A stretch of 64,000 bases of DNA from Saprospiraceae bacterium (GCA_016714895.1 JADKBV010000011.1:558001-622000); one strand, 5' to 3'; positions 30,501 to 38,539 are shown, numbered from the stretch's first letter. Program-made: numbers and translations. The notes: a model not told the origin generated them from the sequence alone.

Positions 30501-31144
30501 TAGATTATACGGAGTATATGTGTTTGATTGAGTTCTCTGTATCCGTTTCCATCCCCAAAATCAGCGGAAACGGAAGCTACTTCCATATTTCCCAATCTGA
30601 AAATATCAGGGAGCTGGAAAGGTACTTCAAGACCATCTGTATATCGGTTTTGAAGGTTTGCCATCATAACCAAAGTATCCGTTTCAAATAGTTCTGATGC
30701 AGGCTCCAAAAGGATTTTGAATTTTTCACCGTCAAATTTCATAAGACCATCTTCGACGGCTCTTTCTTTGATTTTTTGATATCTGTACGTCATCAAACCC
30801 AAAGGCACCAAAGGTTTTCCTTCATATTGAGCTAGTCGAGTCAACAAACTATCCTGGGAAAATACAGGTGGTGACTCAACGTGTGCATTTCGGATTATGG
30901 CATACGATAACATAAAATTTTCACTGGTCACATACAGGGAATCAATATTGTTTTTCCCGTCAAACAGTCGTAAAGGTACATAATTGGGTACCAGGTCAGT
31001 TAAAATTCCTGTCTCTTTCCGGACAGGTTCGGTGTCCACTTCGGACAACATGTACAATAATTGTTGCTCAATGTCATTTTGAGCATTCATTGGGGCCAGC
31101 GCAAGGCATAGCCAGGCCATAAAGGCAAAAAAAAGTTTTTTCAT
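24515..31144 (-). CDS. Giant T9SS-exported protein with an esterase/lipase-like domain
   Basis: 2209 residues. A signal peptide covers ~1-21. A PKD-like domain lies around 190-245 (DFGDGNG...YPEPGEYIV). An alpha/beta-hydrolase (PGAP1/lipase-like) domain spans ~300-480, with PLIIISGFDPGN and the nucleophile elbow GVSMGG (residues 399-404, Ser401). A Gly-rich beta-solenoid is found around 800-900 (repeated I.DGT..I..GG), followed by several Cys-containing beta modules from ~1560 to 1800 (CSCAAPTLSYNATNCSVNW and similar). The last ~80 residues are a T9SS type A sorting domain (VSPNPTSSSAQLTIYS...RVIKID). It follows lipoprotein paralogue 1 by 51 nt of the array spacer, so the two are one unit. 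It is expected on the cell surface or released; the substrate is unknown. Confidence 0.85.
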   Translation of the reverse strand: MKKLFFAFMAWLCLALAPMNAQNDIEQQLLYMLSEVDTEPVRKETGILTDLVPNYVPLRLFDGKNNIDSLYVTSENFMLSYAIIRNAHVESPPVFSQDSLLTRLAQYEGKPLVPLGLMTYRYQKIKERAVEDGLMKFDGEKFKILLEPASELFETDTLVMMANLQNRYTDGLEVPFQLPDIFRLGNMEVASVSADFGDGNGYRELNQTHILRIIYPEPGEYIVRFSVTLVSGEVLYTQSKIEVSDTSLSGLLSKNDKNSGVRNDGYSSSPDGTKHFGYVDAENRPENGAFVHYWLNKNCDEPKIRKPLIIISGFDPGNNYGQDKVINGNNGLLDINYFGSGGNKIKDLIHDQNYDIFYITYFNSTLDIRENAGYAKEIVEWINAQKKANGSSEKNIILGVSMGGLVSKWMLQEFEMNGEDHEAKLFMSFDSPMRGANIPLAQQALPLRLGDRKIAGIAMKNLKKELKEGAKILSSKAARQMLYYNLSLSPEFYVSPDMLSVDHDAFFAELDGRGELKVPYIPISNGAIVGTGQNFSAGDKIQDYNPLDFPDWLSPILDIIPNITWFNDIKLKINGFAVSSDEMVVHFSTLTYKYMGISIPSTIETKIKPDFIPWDNAPGGLRAFEDRKNGVIPNEQGWLYKSFCFIPTVSSLDLRNVTDPFQTDLEDIDKTMEEFAPHIRSYIGSTETSIQFEEEQTNQEHVSLNNKLATFLLGNLKSLDLLAFELNNRTFNFGEGEYHNDLPNGTSLSTSRTIPQNLHVHSAGKLWINRKDKIAFTDEPNLANTFPKEFEVSLGKTLCDAEATEVLINNGGQIFIGDGSVENTGILTINDGTTLTIGAGGQVVIDHLSKIMVKKGGTIKILTDGTLDIMGDGKLIIEEGGNMILENGAVLNLEKEMNSDLLTETTNTGSVVVLKGNLHTKEGEVKVQGRGFMWIREKSSLSSGTKKLTFTGHGVDHTAFRFDAKTDLTLDEFGFNNAKCMVNKPFTVIGAYEIYINSSSFNSPLISSGSQVPTDNLLKLNNENKLIFLANENITILNSVFDDLPVDVTGFEKFISTNSDFSSAYKSVNINLKDGIKSAFSNCNIITQKPDFFALNIPANYLTKIGINCLDVFENRLNNSKINGFNVNNARTDDPLTGIDLLGIKQVNSPYLYINNSEIKSCKTGVFSPDGVNIIMDKSTIKDCVKGIDMVGKSDLGMVKMLCSSLENNQIGINGQDIFLAIDGIINSQTTKNGFVTANYFDNINSHFSICYKLKTPESFEIPARLNRWVDSRKYSLGFCGQQPFMELIQRPESDGMCANVELSQCEDQAPVFPLTQAGIDQHLYTGLCTNVTCKGAPVLENYWKGFSCFYNDNLLETEVLFQPLAEEYFVDGNETLPLICKSVLREANTFVSGFNFFKYDSTVSHTLEIKPTCRKTGVNEFKTVLVLNIPDWTKPYRTINWHVSEGGVILEMSQDQLEITTNGRGKYLAIINGVQCRYRGYYNFSESFQFPYTCPPACLTSAPVLTLDENSCTLFIQNSTLEDVLQQTNVTFTLQRFLNNQWINITNLTSFQVTEDGTYRYVVNIEGCDDVYSNYIITSCTNRCHCFAETLVYNAENCNLNWSNICDGFSVVLQRKNLNGTWVQLSGNPQSPFAIQIDGDYRLVFEKEGCLTRVSNTVSSRCALPGLCSCAAPTLSYNATNCSVNWSQPSCSGFTTTLERQTAGVWSAVTQQSPYIIPDNSNGNYRLVTQKPGCFPSHSNVVQVGCSCTSPDRIVLMNSGILGTDLWVEPYFETMHMIPFVSNVCEGGRIEFLLSTSEVNANWSVQAENSEINVNWNYTSNMAKVYLFLPQPIQSGETTVMFTSPCGDSYSVIFTYSCQHECGNIQIGFDGNHVESCENLNLFAQGGSLPYLWNIIGEGSLGTIINQNDSEIDVTSMLPGESIQLQVMVTDANGCSDIHNIMYIRCSSGCNGEECAVAPTTCGEELGRRTGHNDNAIVNYIVEDGISQISILFNPLQKAQEYEISKNGLVILYHSSIGFSTTHLICSGFNYFQVPNHQTFQANIGNLVRENNWTKFVLDVNPGDLISIDISDPVNCVPSNWRLIIECSDDEQRTHNNDLNSLEILNEDDDFISSLNEINSNEPQIKVSVSPNPTSSSAQLTIYSPNTDQGEITIWNAVGQKVLTRALNINTGFQTENIAELNDLPSGVYQLVLKTSMGSTTQRVIKID

Positions 31145-31195
31145 GATAAATCGGTTTTTGAAAAATGAATAAATTAATTACATATATTAAATTTT

Positions 31196-31738
31196 TTAAA
31201 ATCTGTAGGAAAGGTTAAATTCGCCATCGGTAATAGTGACTTCATCTCCGCAGTTGTTTTTTGCAGTAAATGAAAATTTACCATTTATAATCTTCAAATC
31301 TGGATTGAATCTCGTAATTTCTAAGAAGTTATTATAATCTTTAATAACTTTATAATTTGAACAAGAATCAATATTGTTTTTAAGAAAAAAAGTTGAAGGA
31401 CTATTATTTTCAGTAAAAATTTCATGTATAGTATTATTACTAATTTGGCCATTTACATAAATTAATGCAGAATTTTCAAGGTTTTCATTTCGGACATTTA
31501 TTATTAACCAATCAATATTTCTATAATACTGCACATCCCATGGCGTACACCCGAATAAAGGTCCTCCCTCACATTGGGGTTCCCATCTTACCCCATTGAC
31601 TTTGCAGGTGAAATATTCACAGGTCGGGTCTTTGCGGCAGTCTTCCAAAGGATCCTTCTCACAGGAAAAAAAGGTAAAGGTCATCAGCAGGGTTAAAAAC
31701 CATAAAAAGGCTTTGAGATTTTTAGTTTGCGTCTTCAT
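31196..31738 (-). CDS. Small lipoprotein, paralogue 1; upstream of the giant protein
   Basis: 180 residues with lipobox TFTFFSC and the shared EKDPLEDCRKDPTCEYFTCK part. The middle third (NVRNENLENSALIYVNGQIS) is unlike the other four copies, while the end (TAKNNCGDEVTITDGEFNLSY) is shared. It is the first gene of the unit that contains the giant esterase-like protein and has the same upstream region as paralogue 2. Function unknown; a partner or protective role for the giant protein is only inference. Confidence 0.8.
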   Translation of the reverse strand: MKTQTKNLKAFLWFLTLLMTFTFFSCEKDPLEDCRKDPTCEYFTCKVNGVRWEPQCEGGPLFGCTPWDVQYYRNIDWLIINVRNENLENSALIYVNGQISNNTIHEIFTENNSPSTFFLKNNIDSCSNYKVIKDYNNFLEITRFNPDLKIINGKFSFTAKNNCGDEVTITDGEFNLSYRF

Positions 31739-32085
31739 TTTTTTGTAATTTAAAAAGTAAATAAATGTTAAAAATCGGTTTTTTTTTCAGGTCAACATCA
31801 CATCTGTATTTTTGAACCTGAATGACGATACAAAATTATAGTGTTTTTTTCGAAAAAAAAGAAAAATTTTCAAGAAAAAGTTGCGGATTCCGCAACTTTG
31901 TTTCCTTATTAGTAGACTTTTTTTAAAAAAGTTGCGGATTCCGCAACTTTTCTCCAAAAAAGTTGCTATATTAGCAACTTTTATATATATAGATTTACTA
32001 TGTATTGCTTTTTGGAGATTAAAATATAAAGACATTAAAAATCAAAAAATTGGTGTCATAAACATCATCATTTTGGTTTCTTTTT
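31739..32085 (-). repeat. Duplicated promoter/hairpin region, copy 2
   Basis: Partner of 23975-24310. Hairpins at 31877-31899, 31928-31950 (both AAAGTTGCGGATTCCGCAACTTT-like) and 31958-31982. The minus-strand TAATTTTG corresponds to plus-strand 31831-31838. The similarity ends at about 32085, before the mlaE gene, which is read the other way. Confidence 0.8.
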
Positions 32086-32250
32086 TGTGTTTCTTTCGAT
32101 TCCTGTTTTTTCTAAAGAGAGGGTAGAATATAATTTTGCCGATTGACTTTCGAATTTTAAGATTAAGATCATTGATTACATTGATATAAATCAATCATGA
32201 TTTCATTCTTTTTCGTATCTTTATGGTGATTTTGTACCAAGAAAAATGAA

Positions 32251-33030
32251 ATGAATACTTTCCGTAATTTTATCACCTCAATCCGTTCTTTTTTATTTGA
32301 AACAGGAGAGCTGGCTTTTTTTGCCGGGAGGTTCTTTAAAGAGGTGTTCAACAGACCTTTCGAATGGAAAGAATTTGCCAGACAATGTTATCACATTGGC
32401 AATAAATCTTTGTTTTTGGTAGCGGTAACCGGATTTATCATTGGTTTGGTGTTTACCCTGCAATCCCGTCCCAAAATGATAGAATTGGGCGCTGTAGCCT
32501 GGTTGCCTTCCATGGTGAGCATTTCTATTATCAGAGAGATTGGTCCCATCATTACGGCTTTGATATGTGCCGGCAGGATCGGTTCAGGCATCGGAGCAGA
32601 ACTAGGCTCTATGCGTGTCACGGAACAGATTGATGCCATGGAAGTGTCCGGAACCAACCCTTTTAAGTTTTTGGTGGTAACCAGAATTCTCGCTACCACC
32701 CTGATGATACCATTATTGGTCATCATGAGTGATGCGGTCGCTTTGTTCGGCTCTTTTTTAGTCGAAAATATAAAAGGAGACGTTTCTTTTACCTTATATT
32801 TTGATGAAGTATTTCGCGCTATACAGTTTTCTGATTTTTTCCCCGCCACACTCAAAACATTTTTTTTCGGATTTGCTATTGGTTTGGTAGGTTGTTATAA
32901 AGGATATTATTGTAAACACGGAACTGCCGGTGTTGGCAAAACCGCCAATGCAGCCGTAGTGGAAGCTTCTATGTTGGTTTTTATTCTTGATTTTACAGCT
33001 GTTTTGGTAACCGATATTTTTACATCATGA
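32251..33030 (+). CDS. mlaE: MlaE/YrbE-family ABC transporter permease
   Basis: 259 residues with five to six hydrophobic segments and the family core (PMIELGAVAWLPSMVSISII, EIGPIITALICAGRIGSGIG, AELGSMRVTEQIDAMEVSG, NPFKFLVVTRILA). It is the membrane permease of an MCE-type phospholipid transporter that maintains outer-membrane lipid asymmetry. The stop overlaps the mlaF start by 4 nt (ATGA), and mlaD follows: a complete inner-membrane MCE set in one operon. The start at 32251 is the first ATG with a full N-terminus. Confidence 0.93.
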   Translation: MNTFRNFITSIRSFLFETGELAFFAGRFFKEVFNRPFEWKEFARQCYHIGNKSLFLVAVTGFIIGLVFTLQSRPKMIELGAVAWLPSMVSISIIREIGPIITALICAGRIGSGIGAELGSMRVTEQIDAMEVSGTNPFKFLVVTRILATTLMIPLLVIMSDAVALFGSFLVENIKGDVSFTLYFDEVFRAIQFSDFFPATLKTFFFGFAIGLVGCYKGYYCKHGTAGVGKTANAAVVEASMLVFILDFTAVLVTDIFTS

Positions 33031-33773
33031 ATTCAGATCGTAAACCTGTCATAATCATAAAAAACCTCTCCAAAACCTTTGGTGACCACAAAGTGCTGAA
33101 CCAGTTTACGATGGAATTGTACGAAGGGGAAACATTGGTCATTATGGGGAAGTCCGGTAGCGGAAAATCTGTTATGATCAGGTGCCTCATCGGTCTCGAA
33201 AACCATGATGGTGGACAAATCACTATTATGGGTAAAAATCTCGATACCATGGACGCGGCTACGCTGAATGAAATCCGCACAGAAGTCGGTTTTTTATTTC
33301 AGGGATCAGCTCTGTATGACTCTATGTCCGTCAGGGAAAATCTGGAATTCCCGTTGAGAAGACATTTTAAAAAATTCGGAGAGATCGGGGATGCCACACC
33401 TTTGGTCATGGAAGCCCTGGATAGTGTCGGACTGGGACAAACGATAGATTTGATGCCTGAAGAATTGTCAGGTGGTATGAAAAGAAGGATAGCTATGGCC
33501 AGGACACTCATTTTAAAACCCAAAATTATATTATATGACGAACCAACTACAGGATTGGATCCGATTACTTCCAAAGAGATTGTCCTTCTTATGAAAAGTA
33601 TACAACAAACCTACAAAACATCCTCTATCGTGATCACACACGATGTCGACTGTGCACGGTTTATTGCAGACCGTATGATTTTGTTGATAGACGGGGTCAA
33701 TTATGCTGAAGGAACTTATGAAGAACTGGATCGATCACAAGATCCGAAAATACAGGCATTTTTTAAAAAATAA
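33027..33773 (+). CDS. mlaF: MlaF-family ABC transporter ATP-binding protein
   Basis: 248 residues with all ABC ATPase motifs: Walker A GKSGSGKS (~41-48), Q-loop FLFQGSALYDSMSVREN, signature LSGGMKRRIAMART, Walker B KIILYDEPTTGLDP and the switch His in SIVITHDVD. It powers the MlaE permease. It overlaps mlaE by 4 nt and ends 2 nt before mlaD. Confidence 0.95.
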   Translation: MNSDRKPVIIIKNLSKTFGDHKVLNQFTMELYEGETLVIMGKSGSGKSVMIRCLIGLENHDGGQITIMGKNLDTMDAATLNEIRTEVGFLFQGSALYDSMSVRENLEFPLRRHFKKFGEIGDATPLVMEALDSVGLGQTIDLMPEELSGGMKRRIAMARTLILKPKIILYDEPTTGLDPITSKEIVLLMKSIQQTYKTSSIVITHDVDCARFIADRMILLIDGVNYAEGTYEELDRSQDPKIQAFFKK

Positions 33774-33775
33774 AT

Positions 33776-34771
33776 ATGGAACCATTTAATGTACAAAGAA
33801 TCAAGTTGGGAATTTTTATTTTGACCGGAACCATTTTATTCATAACAGGAGTGTATTTTATCGGTAAAAAACAAAATATGTTTGGCAATACGATTGAATT
33901 GTTTGCCGTATTTAATAACATCAATGGGCTGAAACCAGGTAATAATGTCCGATATTCCGGAATTAATGTCGGCACGGTCAATGAAATAAATATGATTTCA
34001 GATACGGTAATTGTAGTCACAGTAACTGTTGAAAAAGAGATTTCCAGGCATATTAAAAAGGATTCCAAATGTGCTATAACTTCTGATGGTTTGGTGGGTA
34101 GTATGATCATCAATATTATACCGGGTACTGAAAAAAGTCAGAAAATCAATCCGGGCGACACCATTTTTTCTTTGAGCCGGATCCGAACGGATCAGATGTT
34201 GCAAACCTTAAGTGTAACCAATGAAAATGCTGCCTTGCTGACAGCTGAAATGCTGAAAATTGCCGAGGGAATCGACGATGGAAAAGGATTGATCGGTGCC
34301 ATCATTAAAGATCCCGCCATAACAGAAGATGTCCGGGCCATCATCACCAATCTTAAAAATACAACCAATTCATCCAATTTGGCGATCAACCAACTCAATA
34401 AAATATTAACTTCTTTAGACAGAAATGACAATCTGATCGGTAGTCTTCGGGATACTACATTGGCTGTTAAAGTAAAAAATATCATTAATAATGTTGAAGT
34501 TTCTTCTGTTCAGATCTCTCAAATACTTAAACAACTTGAAACGACCATATCTGAAACCCGACAAACCATCACCAATGCACGTGAAGGAAAAGGAGCCATC
34601 AATTATTTATCTAATGATCCGACGCTTGTCAAAAAAATAGACAGGACCATTACCCATCTTGATTCCACCATTCTTGAAATCAATCAGGCAGGAATTCAAC
34701 TGAATCAAAACCTTGACGCCCTTAAAAAAACATGGTTGTTGAGAAAACAATTTAAAGAGGAGAAAAAGTAA
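33776..34771 (+). CDS. mlaD: MlaD/MCE-domain protein
   Basis: 331 residues. One N-terminal membrane segment (LGIFILTGTILFITGVYFIG) precedes a single MCE domain (~38-125: LFAVFNNINGLKPGNNVRYS, GINVGTVNEINMI, AITSDGLVGSMIINIIPG). A long helical/coiled C-terminal part (~140-325) probably forms the channel-like barrel across the periplasm. It is the substrate-binding part of the MCE transporter with the two preceding genes. Length fits Bacteroidota MlaD proteins. Confidence 0.92.
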   Translation: MEPFNVQRIKLGIFILTGTILFITGVYFIGKKQNMFGNTIELFAVFNNINGLKPGNNVRYSGINVGTVNEINMISDTVIVVTVTVEKEISRHIKKDSKCAITSDGLVGSMIINIIPGTEKSQKINPGDTIFSLSRIRTDQMLQTLSVTNENAALLTAEMLKIAEGIDDGKGLIGAIIKDPAITEDVRAIITNLKNTTNSSNLAINQLNKILTSLDRNDNLIGSLRDTTLAVKVKNIINNVEVSSVQISQILKQLETTISETRQTITNAREGKGAINYLSNDPTLVKKIDRTITHLDSTILEINQAGIQLNQNLDALKKTWLLRKQFKEEKK

Positions 34772-34810
34772 CCCTTATGGTAATTACGAAAATATTTTGG
34801 TATTAAACAT

Positions 34811-34855
34811 AAAAAAAACGACCATACATGTATCGTAAGGTCGCCTTATTTTTAT
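34811..34855. terminator. Bidirectional terminator between mlaD and the convergent lipoprotein gene
   Basis: A stem of CGACCATAC / GTAAGGTCG (34819-34843, one mismatch) is preceded by eight A and followed by a T-rich stretch. It can therefore end transcription from both sides. Confidence 0.7.
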
Positions 34856-34959
34856 TTCTGATATTACAGGATCCGAATCAGTAATCAGCATATTACTACC
34901 TGATTTTTAGCCTTTCTTACTACAATTTTTCAACATAAATTTGGGGTTATGCAAGTTGT

Positions 34960-35649
34960 TTATAAAAAAAATGCTCTGATGTCGAATCCTGTTTTTGTTC
35001 CGTCTTTTAATTCAAACTCAACATCTACCAACCCAAATTTATGGTTGGCTCTGTACGTAATTTTATTAAACACAGGGTTGTCAGCAGGAGGAATATGTTC
35101 TACAAGGGTGGTTTTGATGAGTAAAAATCCAAAAGGATATTCATCAATTCCAGTTTTTTCTGTTATCCTGCGGACAAGTTCCTGACCTTTATTGTTGGTT
35201 ATTTTGTATTCAGCCCCAACCCCATTTTCGTACTTAATCATCACCCAGGGTTTTCCTTCGGTAAAATAATCCAGATATCCTTCTGAGGTAATTTTTAATT
35301 TGAAATCAAATTCGAGTTTTTGGTCTGGAGTAATTTTTAAATTAGGCAATGTATAATATTCCTGAATTTTTGGCAATAATTCCAACGCTTTGATCTTTAA
35401 ATCATTGGGAAGCGTATTCAGATCCATTTTTGCCTTATAAGTCACATCGCCATTGATATTGGATATGACCTTCATTTCGGTTGATCCTAAATAGGTTCCG
35501 TTGTAATTCAGGTAAACATAGGACACACTATCCACCTTTGTCAGCGGAATATTGGTGTCACCACCCAACTCCGTATTTTTATCTTCTTTACCACATGAAA
35601 ATAAAAATAATCCAATTGGAATCAGGAAAAATATCCATTTTGTTTTCAT
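34960..35649 (-). CDS. Hypothetical lipoprotein
   Basis: The start is set at ATG 35649, giving the lipoprotein signal MKTKWIFFLIPIGLFLFSC; the longer frame to 35682 adds a non-signal-like leader. The mature protein of ~210 residues is beta-rich (VDSVSYVYLNYNGTYLGSTEM...), with no catalytic motif and no family recognised. It is convergent with mlaD and otherwise alone. Confidence 0.72.
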   Translation of the reverse strand: MKTKWIFFLIPIGLFLFSCGKEDKNTELGGDTNIPLTKVDSVSYVYLNYNGTYLGSTEMKVISNINGDVTYKAKMDLNTLPNDLKIKALELLPKIQEYYTLPNLKITPDQKLEFDFKLKITSEGYLDYFTEGKPWVMIKYENGVGAEYKITNNKGQELVRRITEKTGIDEYPFGFLLIKTTLVEHIPPADNPVFNKITYRANHKFGLVDVEFELKDGTKTGFDIRAFFL

Positions 35650-35978
35650 GATATAATATTTTAGTTTACAAATGAAGTGCACTATTTTACATCTTTTCTA
35701 TATACAAAATTAGGTTGTCAGGAAACAAATTTTCATAATAACAGTCAGAATCCATTATGATGTTTGTCAGATTGAGGGCCACCTTTTTATTTATCAACTT
35801 ATACTCAGGAATTATTTATTGCGATTATGTTGTTCTTTACGGAATACTGTTATTGTCCTGTCCGTTTTATGGCAAAGAAAAAAATATTTTACATTTTTTT
35901 TCATATATAATATACTGATTAAATCTAATGTATATCTTTACCCCTGAATACTTATTTAATAACTTAAAACTTTATATT
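35650..35978. other. Intergenic region without a supported gene
   Basis: 329 bp between divergent genes, A+T-rich. TATCTTTA about 45 nt before the DUF805 start (35933-35940) is close to a -7 element. No RNA gene or conserved repeat was seen. Confidence 0.5.
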
Positions 35979-36350
35979 ATGGAATACATGTTTTTACCAT
36001 TAAAAAAATTTGCTGATTTCGAAGGAAGAGCAAGAAGAAAAGAATATTGGATGTTTATTCTTTTTACGTTTATCGGAGGGTTTGTTTTTGGTACCATTGA
36101 TGGAATTATATCTCCTAATGGGGTTGGCATGCTGGCGATGATTTTTCAACTTGCGGTATTGATACCAACAATTGCTGTGGCTGTGCGCAGAATGCACGAT
36201 GTAGGAAAAAGCGGGTGGTATATCCTCATCCCTCTGTATAATCTGATCCTTGTGCTGACAGAAGGGGATAAGGGAAGCAATGAGTACGGACCGGATCCTA
36301 AAGGAAATGATGATTCCATAGATTCGATAGCTAAAGACGAGTTGGTTTAA
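35979..36350 (+). CDS. DUF805 membrane protein
   Basis: About 123 residues from ATG 35979. The DUF805 marks are LKKFADFEGRARRKEYWMFI at the N-terminus and RRMHDVGKSGWYILIPLYN before the last membrane segment; three or four hydrophobic segments are visible. The acidic tail (GSNEYGPDPKGND) is typical. The family is widespread in the inner membrane and has no agreed biochemical role. It stands alone. Confidence 0.88.
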   Translation: MEYMFLPLKKFADFEGRARRKEYWMFILFTFIGGFVFGTIDGIISPNGVGMLAMIFQLAVLIPTIAVAVRRMHDVGKSGWYILIPLYNLILVLTEGDKGSNEYGPDPKGNDDSIDSIAKDELV

Positions 36351-36431
36351 ACCTTAGGCTGCTTCCTAAACGAAAAAACAATCTAAAAAGGAACGTTCCT
36401 GTTGATTTGGTTTTTAAGTCACATGATTGAT

Positions 36432-36611
36432 TTAAGAAGACTGACCGTATTTATTCTGTAAAAATGTCATAGTGGCTTTCATCAGGTTTACCAAAGCCTG
36501 TTGGTCAATATCGGCCAGTTTTTTAATATAGATACAAGCCTTACCCATGGTGTATTTACCCGGTTTTTCGACCAAATCATTGTGCATTTTGAGATTCTCT
36601 TGGTGTCTCAA
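36432..36611 (-). pseudogene. C-terminal remnant of a DUF1801 protein
   Basis: A 59-codon frame (TTG at 36611, TAA at 36432) reads H-N-D-L-V-E-K-P-G-K-Y-T-M-G-K-A-C, then IYIKKLADIDQQALVNLM, the C-terminal signature of DUF1801/YdhG-like proteins. Family members are usually about 110-140 residues. An in-frame TAA lies just upstream of the TTG, so the N-terminal half is missing. The flanks 36351-36431 and 36612-36692 show nothing else. Confidence 0.55.
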
Positions 36612-36692
36612 AATAGAGGGTTAGCCCTGAAATCTTAATGACAAAAATTGACTAATTCAGGATGTAGCAATCAATGATACTTATTTATGAGG

Positions 36693-37403
36693 TTATTCAC
36701 CCGATCGGTAAGTTTTAAGAATCTTTGCAAAACCCTTTCTGTGGTTGGCTCCGTAAAGGATTAATATTTTAACATCGTTGTATTTACTGATTGTATCCAT
36801 CAACGCCTGATTTCTGAAATCCACCCTGATTTTATGGATTTGTTTTGTTGAGAAAGGGCCTTCCCTTTTATATATTGAATCCAGACTCATGTGCGTATCC
36901 AGACTATCCAGTTGCACGACGCCGAATTCCTTTTCAAATTTGCGAACATAGTCATATAGGGTTATATCTGCACGTATATCTGTTGAGTCGGTACCCAGGT
37001 CAACGTACTTAGGTTGGGATACATACTTTTTTAAAAACTTTACATCCTTTGTCAGTTTTTTATAATTTCCTCCGCCGAAGCCATTAATTTTTCTCGATTT
37101 TCGGATACAAAGATCCCAGTAAACACTATCCACATTTTTCGGGGCAGTGACAAGTTCAAAATAAACCCTGTAACCTTCTTTTTTTAGTCCGGTAGTTTTA
37201 TCCTTTACATCTTCATAAAAAGCAGATTTCCCCAAATGATGCATAGGAATAAATTTTATCGTTTTCCCATGTACTTCATAAGTATGTATTCTGGCTTTCG
37301 ATCTTACCAATTCCCTTAAACCCCTGTACAAAGTACAAGAAGTACACAACCATAAAATGAGGACACAAAAGATAACAAAGCGGGCCATAAAACTAAATCT
37401 CAA
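36693..37403 (-). CDS. TraB/PrgY-like hypothetical lipoprotein
   Basis: 236 residues. A lipoprotein-type signal (ILWLCTSC, Cys ~23) is followed by a domain with FIPMHHLGKSAFYEDVKD near the start and VKILILYGANHRKGFAKIL near the end. This H...GxxH spacing resembles the TraB/GumN group. The assignment is weak; no biochemical role is claimed. It lies upstream, on the same strand, of the DUF1801 remnant and 67 nt downstream of recO. Confidence 0.6.
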   Translation of the reverse strand: MRFSFMARFVIFCVLILWLCTSCTLYRGLRELVRSKARIHTYEVHGKTIKFIPMHHLGKSAFYEDVKDKTTGLKKEGYRVYFELVTAPKNVDSVYWDLCIRKSRKINGFGGGNYKKLTKDVKFLKKYVSQPKYVDLGTDSTDIRADITLYDYVRKFEKEFGVVQLDSLDTHMSLDSIYKREGPFSTKQIHKIRVDFRNQALMDTISKYNDVKILILYGANHRKGFAKILKTYRSGE

Positions 37404-37470
37404 TGAAAAAATTAAAAATGTATAAACAAAGGTAAAAAAAATTGTTGGATCTGGAAACGGGCGCGGGGTT

Positions 37471-38195
37471 TTATAAAATTTCCATTAAAACTTCTTTACT
37501 CATGATTTCTTTAAATCCGGGCACATGTAATCTGAAATACATAATAAGGTCATCCAACATCTGAAGCCTTATGGTTTTAGGAATCTGAAGTTCCCCGATT
37601 TTTTCCGTTTCACATTCCAATAAAGTAAAAAAGTAATGACTGACTTCTTTGTCCATTCTGTATTGAATTACTTCACCTTCAATGTCATACTGACCGTTGA
37701 GCAAATCAAATATTACGGTATTTTCATTTCGGTTGGGCAATGGTCCGAAACCCAGAATATGGGAAAGGTCGATCATAAACTTTATATGAAAAGAGGAGAA
37801 ATCTGTTCTGAGGCATCAAGTTTTATCAGGCTTTCCCGGACAAATCTAAACAAATCCGGGTCTGCTTCATCATTTCGCAAAGCATTTCTGGCTATTTCGA
37901 GCATAAAGAGGGCCATACCTGAACGTACCACATGAATGTTGATATGATGATAAACGTAGTCAAAATGGATTTCTTTAATACGTGCCAGTTTGCCCTGAGG
38001 GCCATCATAAGCAGTCAGTTGGACTATATGCAAAGGACGATAGATACCGGCCCCTGTTTTAGATTTTGTATTGCGTACACCTGAGACGATAAAAGACCGC
38101 AAACCTTTTTCTTCGGTGTAAATATCACAAATGATGCTGCTTTCGCCGTATTTTATATTTCTGAAAATGATGCCTTTGGACTCATACGTTGCCAT
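37471..38195 (-). CDS. recO: DNA repair protein RecO; frame interrupted once
   Basis: About 241 residues after joining 37782-38195 (N-terminal 137 residues) and the following frame ending at 37471. RecO mediates RecF-pathway recombination and RecA loading. The N-terminal OB fold is visible (ESKGIIFRNIKYGESSIICDIYTE, GLRSFIVSGVRNTKSK), and the C-terminal part starts FMIDLSHILGFGPLPN. Adding one base to the run at 37789-37792 (AAAA on the plus strand) restores S-P-L-F-H-I-K-F-M-I-D-L, a good family match. It lacks the usual zinc-finger cysteines, as many Bacteroidota RecO do. The gene is normally maintained, so the indel may be a sequence error. Confidence 0.85.
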
Positions 38196-38207
38196 GAAAC
38201 CTTAGTT

Positions 38208-38513
38208 TTAATATTCCCAACCTTCAATCGGAGGAGGGGAGCCATATTTTTTTTTGGTTTCCAACCTTTTTATTTGCCGTTCGAGTATCAGTTTTGCCAA
38301 GGTCAGGGAGATAGGTTCTTCGTTTTGGTTCATTAAAGCTTTTTCAATGATTTTTTCTTCAATATCCAATCGGTACATATAACTTAATAACAAACCCCGA
38401 TCGTATGTCAAAAAGTGTTGGACTCTTTCTTCAATATGGTTTAATAAATCATCATTTGAGGATTGACCGACTTTAGCCAGTTGTAAATCGTCAAATATTT
38501 CTTGGTATTCCAA
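38208..38513 (-). CDS. Small conserved hypothetical protein
   Basis: 101 residues, soluble, helical (LLNHIEERVQHFLTYDRGLL, LAKLILERQIKRLETKKKYG), ending in Pro-rich GSPPPIEGWEY. No function recognised. It lies 12 nt upstream of recO and 26 nt downstream of the GH3 gene on the same strand, so the three probably form one unit. Confidence 0.75.
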   Translation of the reverse strand: MEYQEIFDDLQLAKVGQSSNDDLLNHIEERVQHFLTYDRGLLLSYMYRLDIEEKIIEKALMNQNEEPISLTLAKLILERQIKRLETKKKYGSPPPIEGWEY

Positions 38514-38539
38514 AGGTAAATCTTTATCGATTATTAAAA

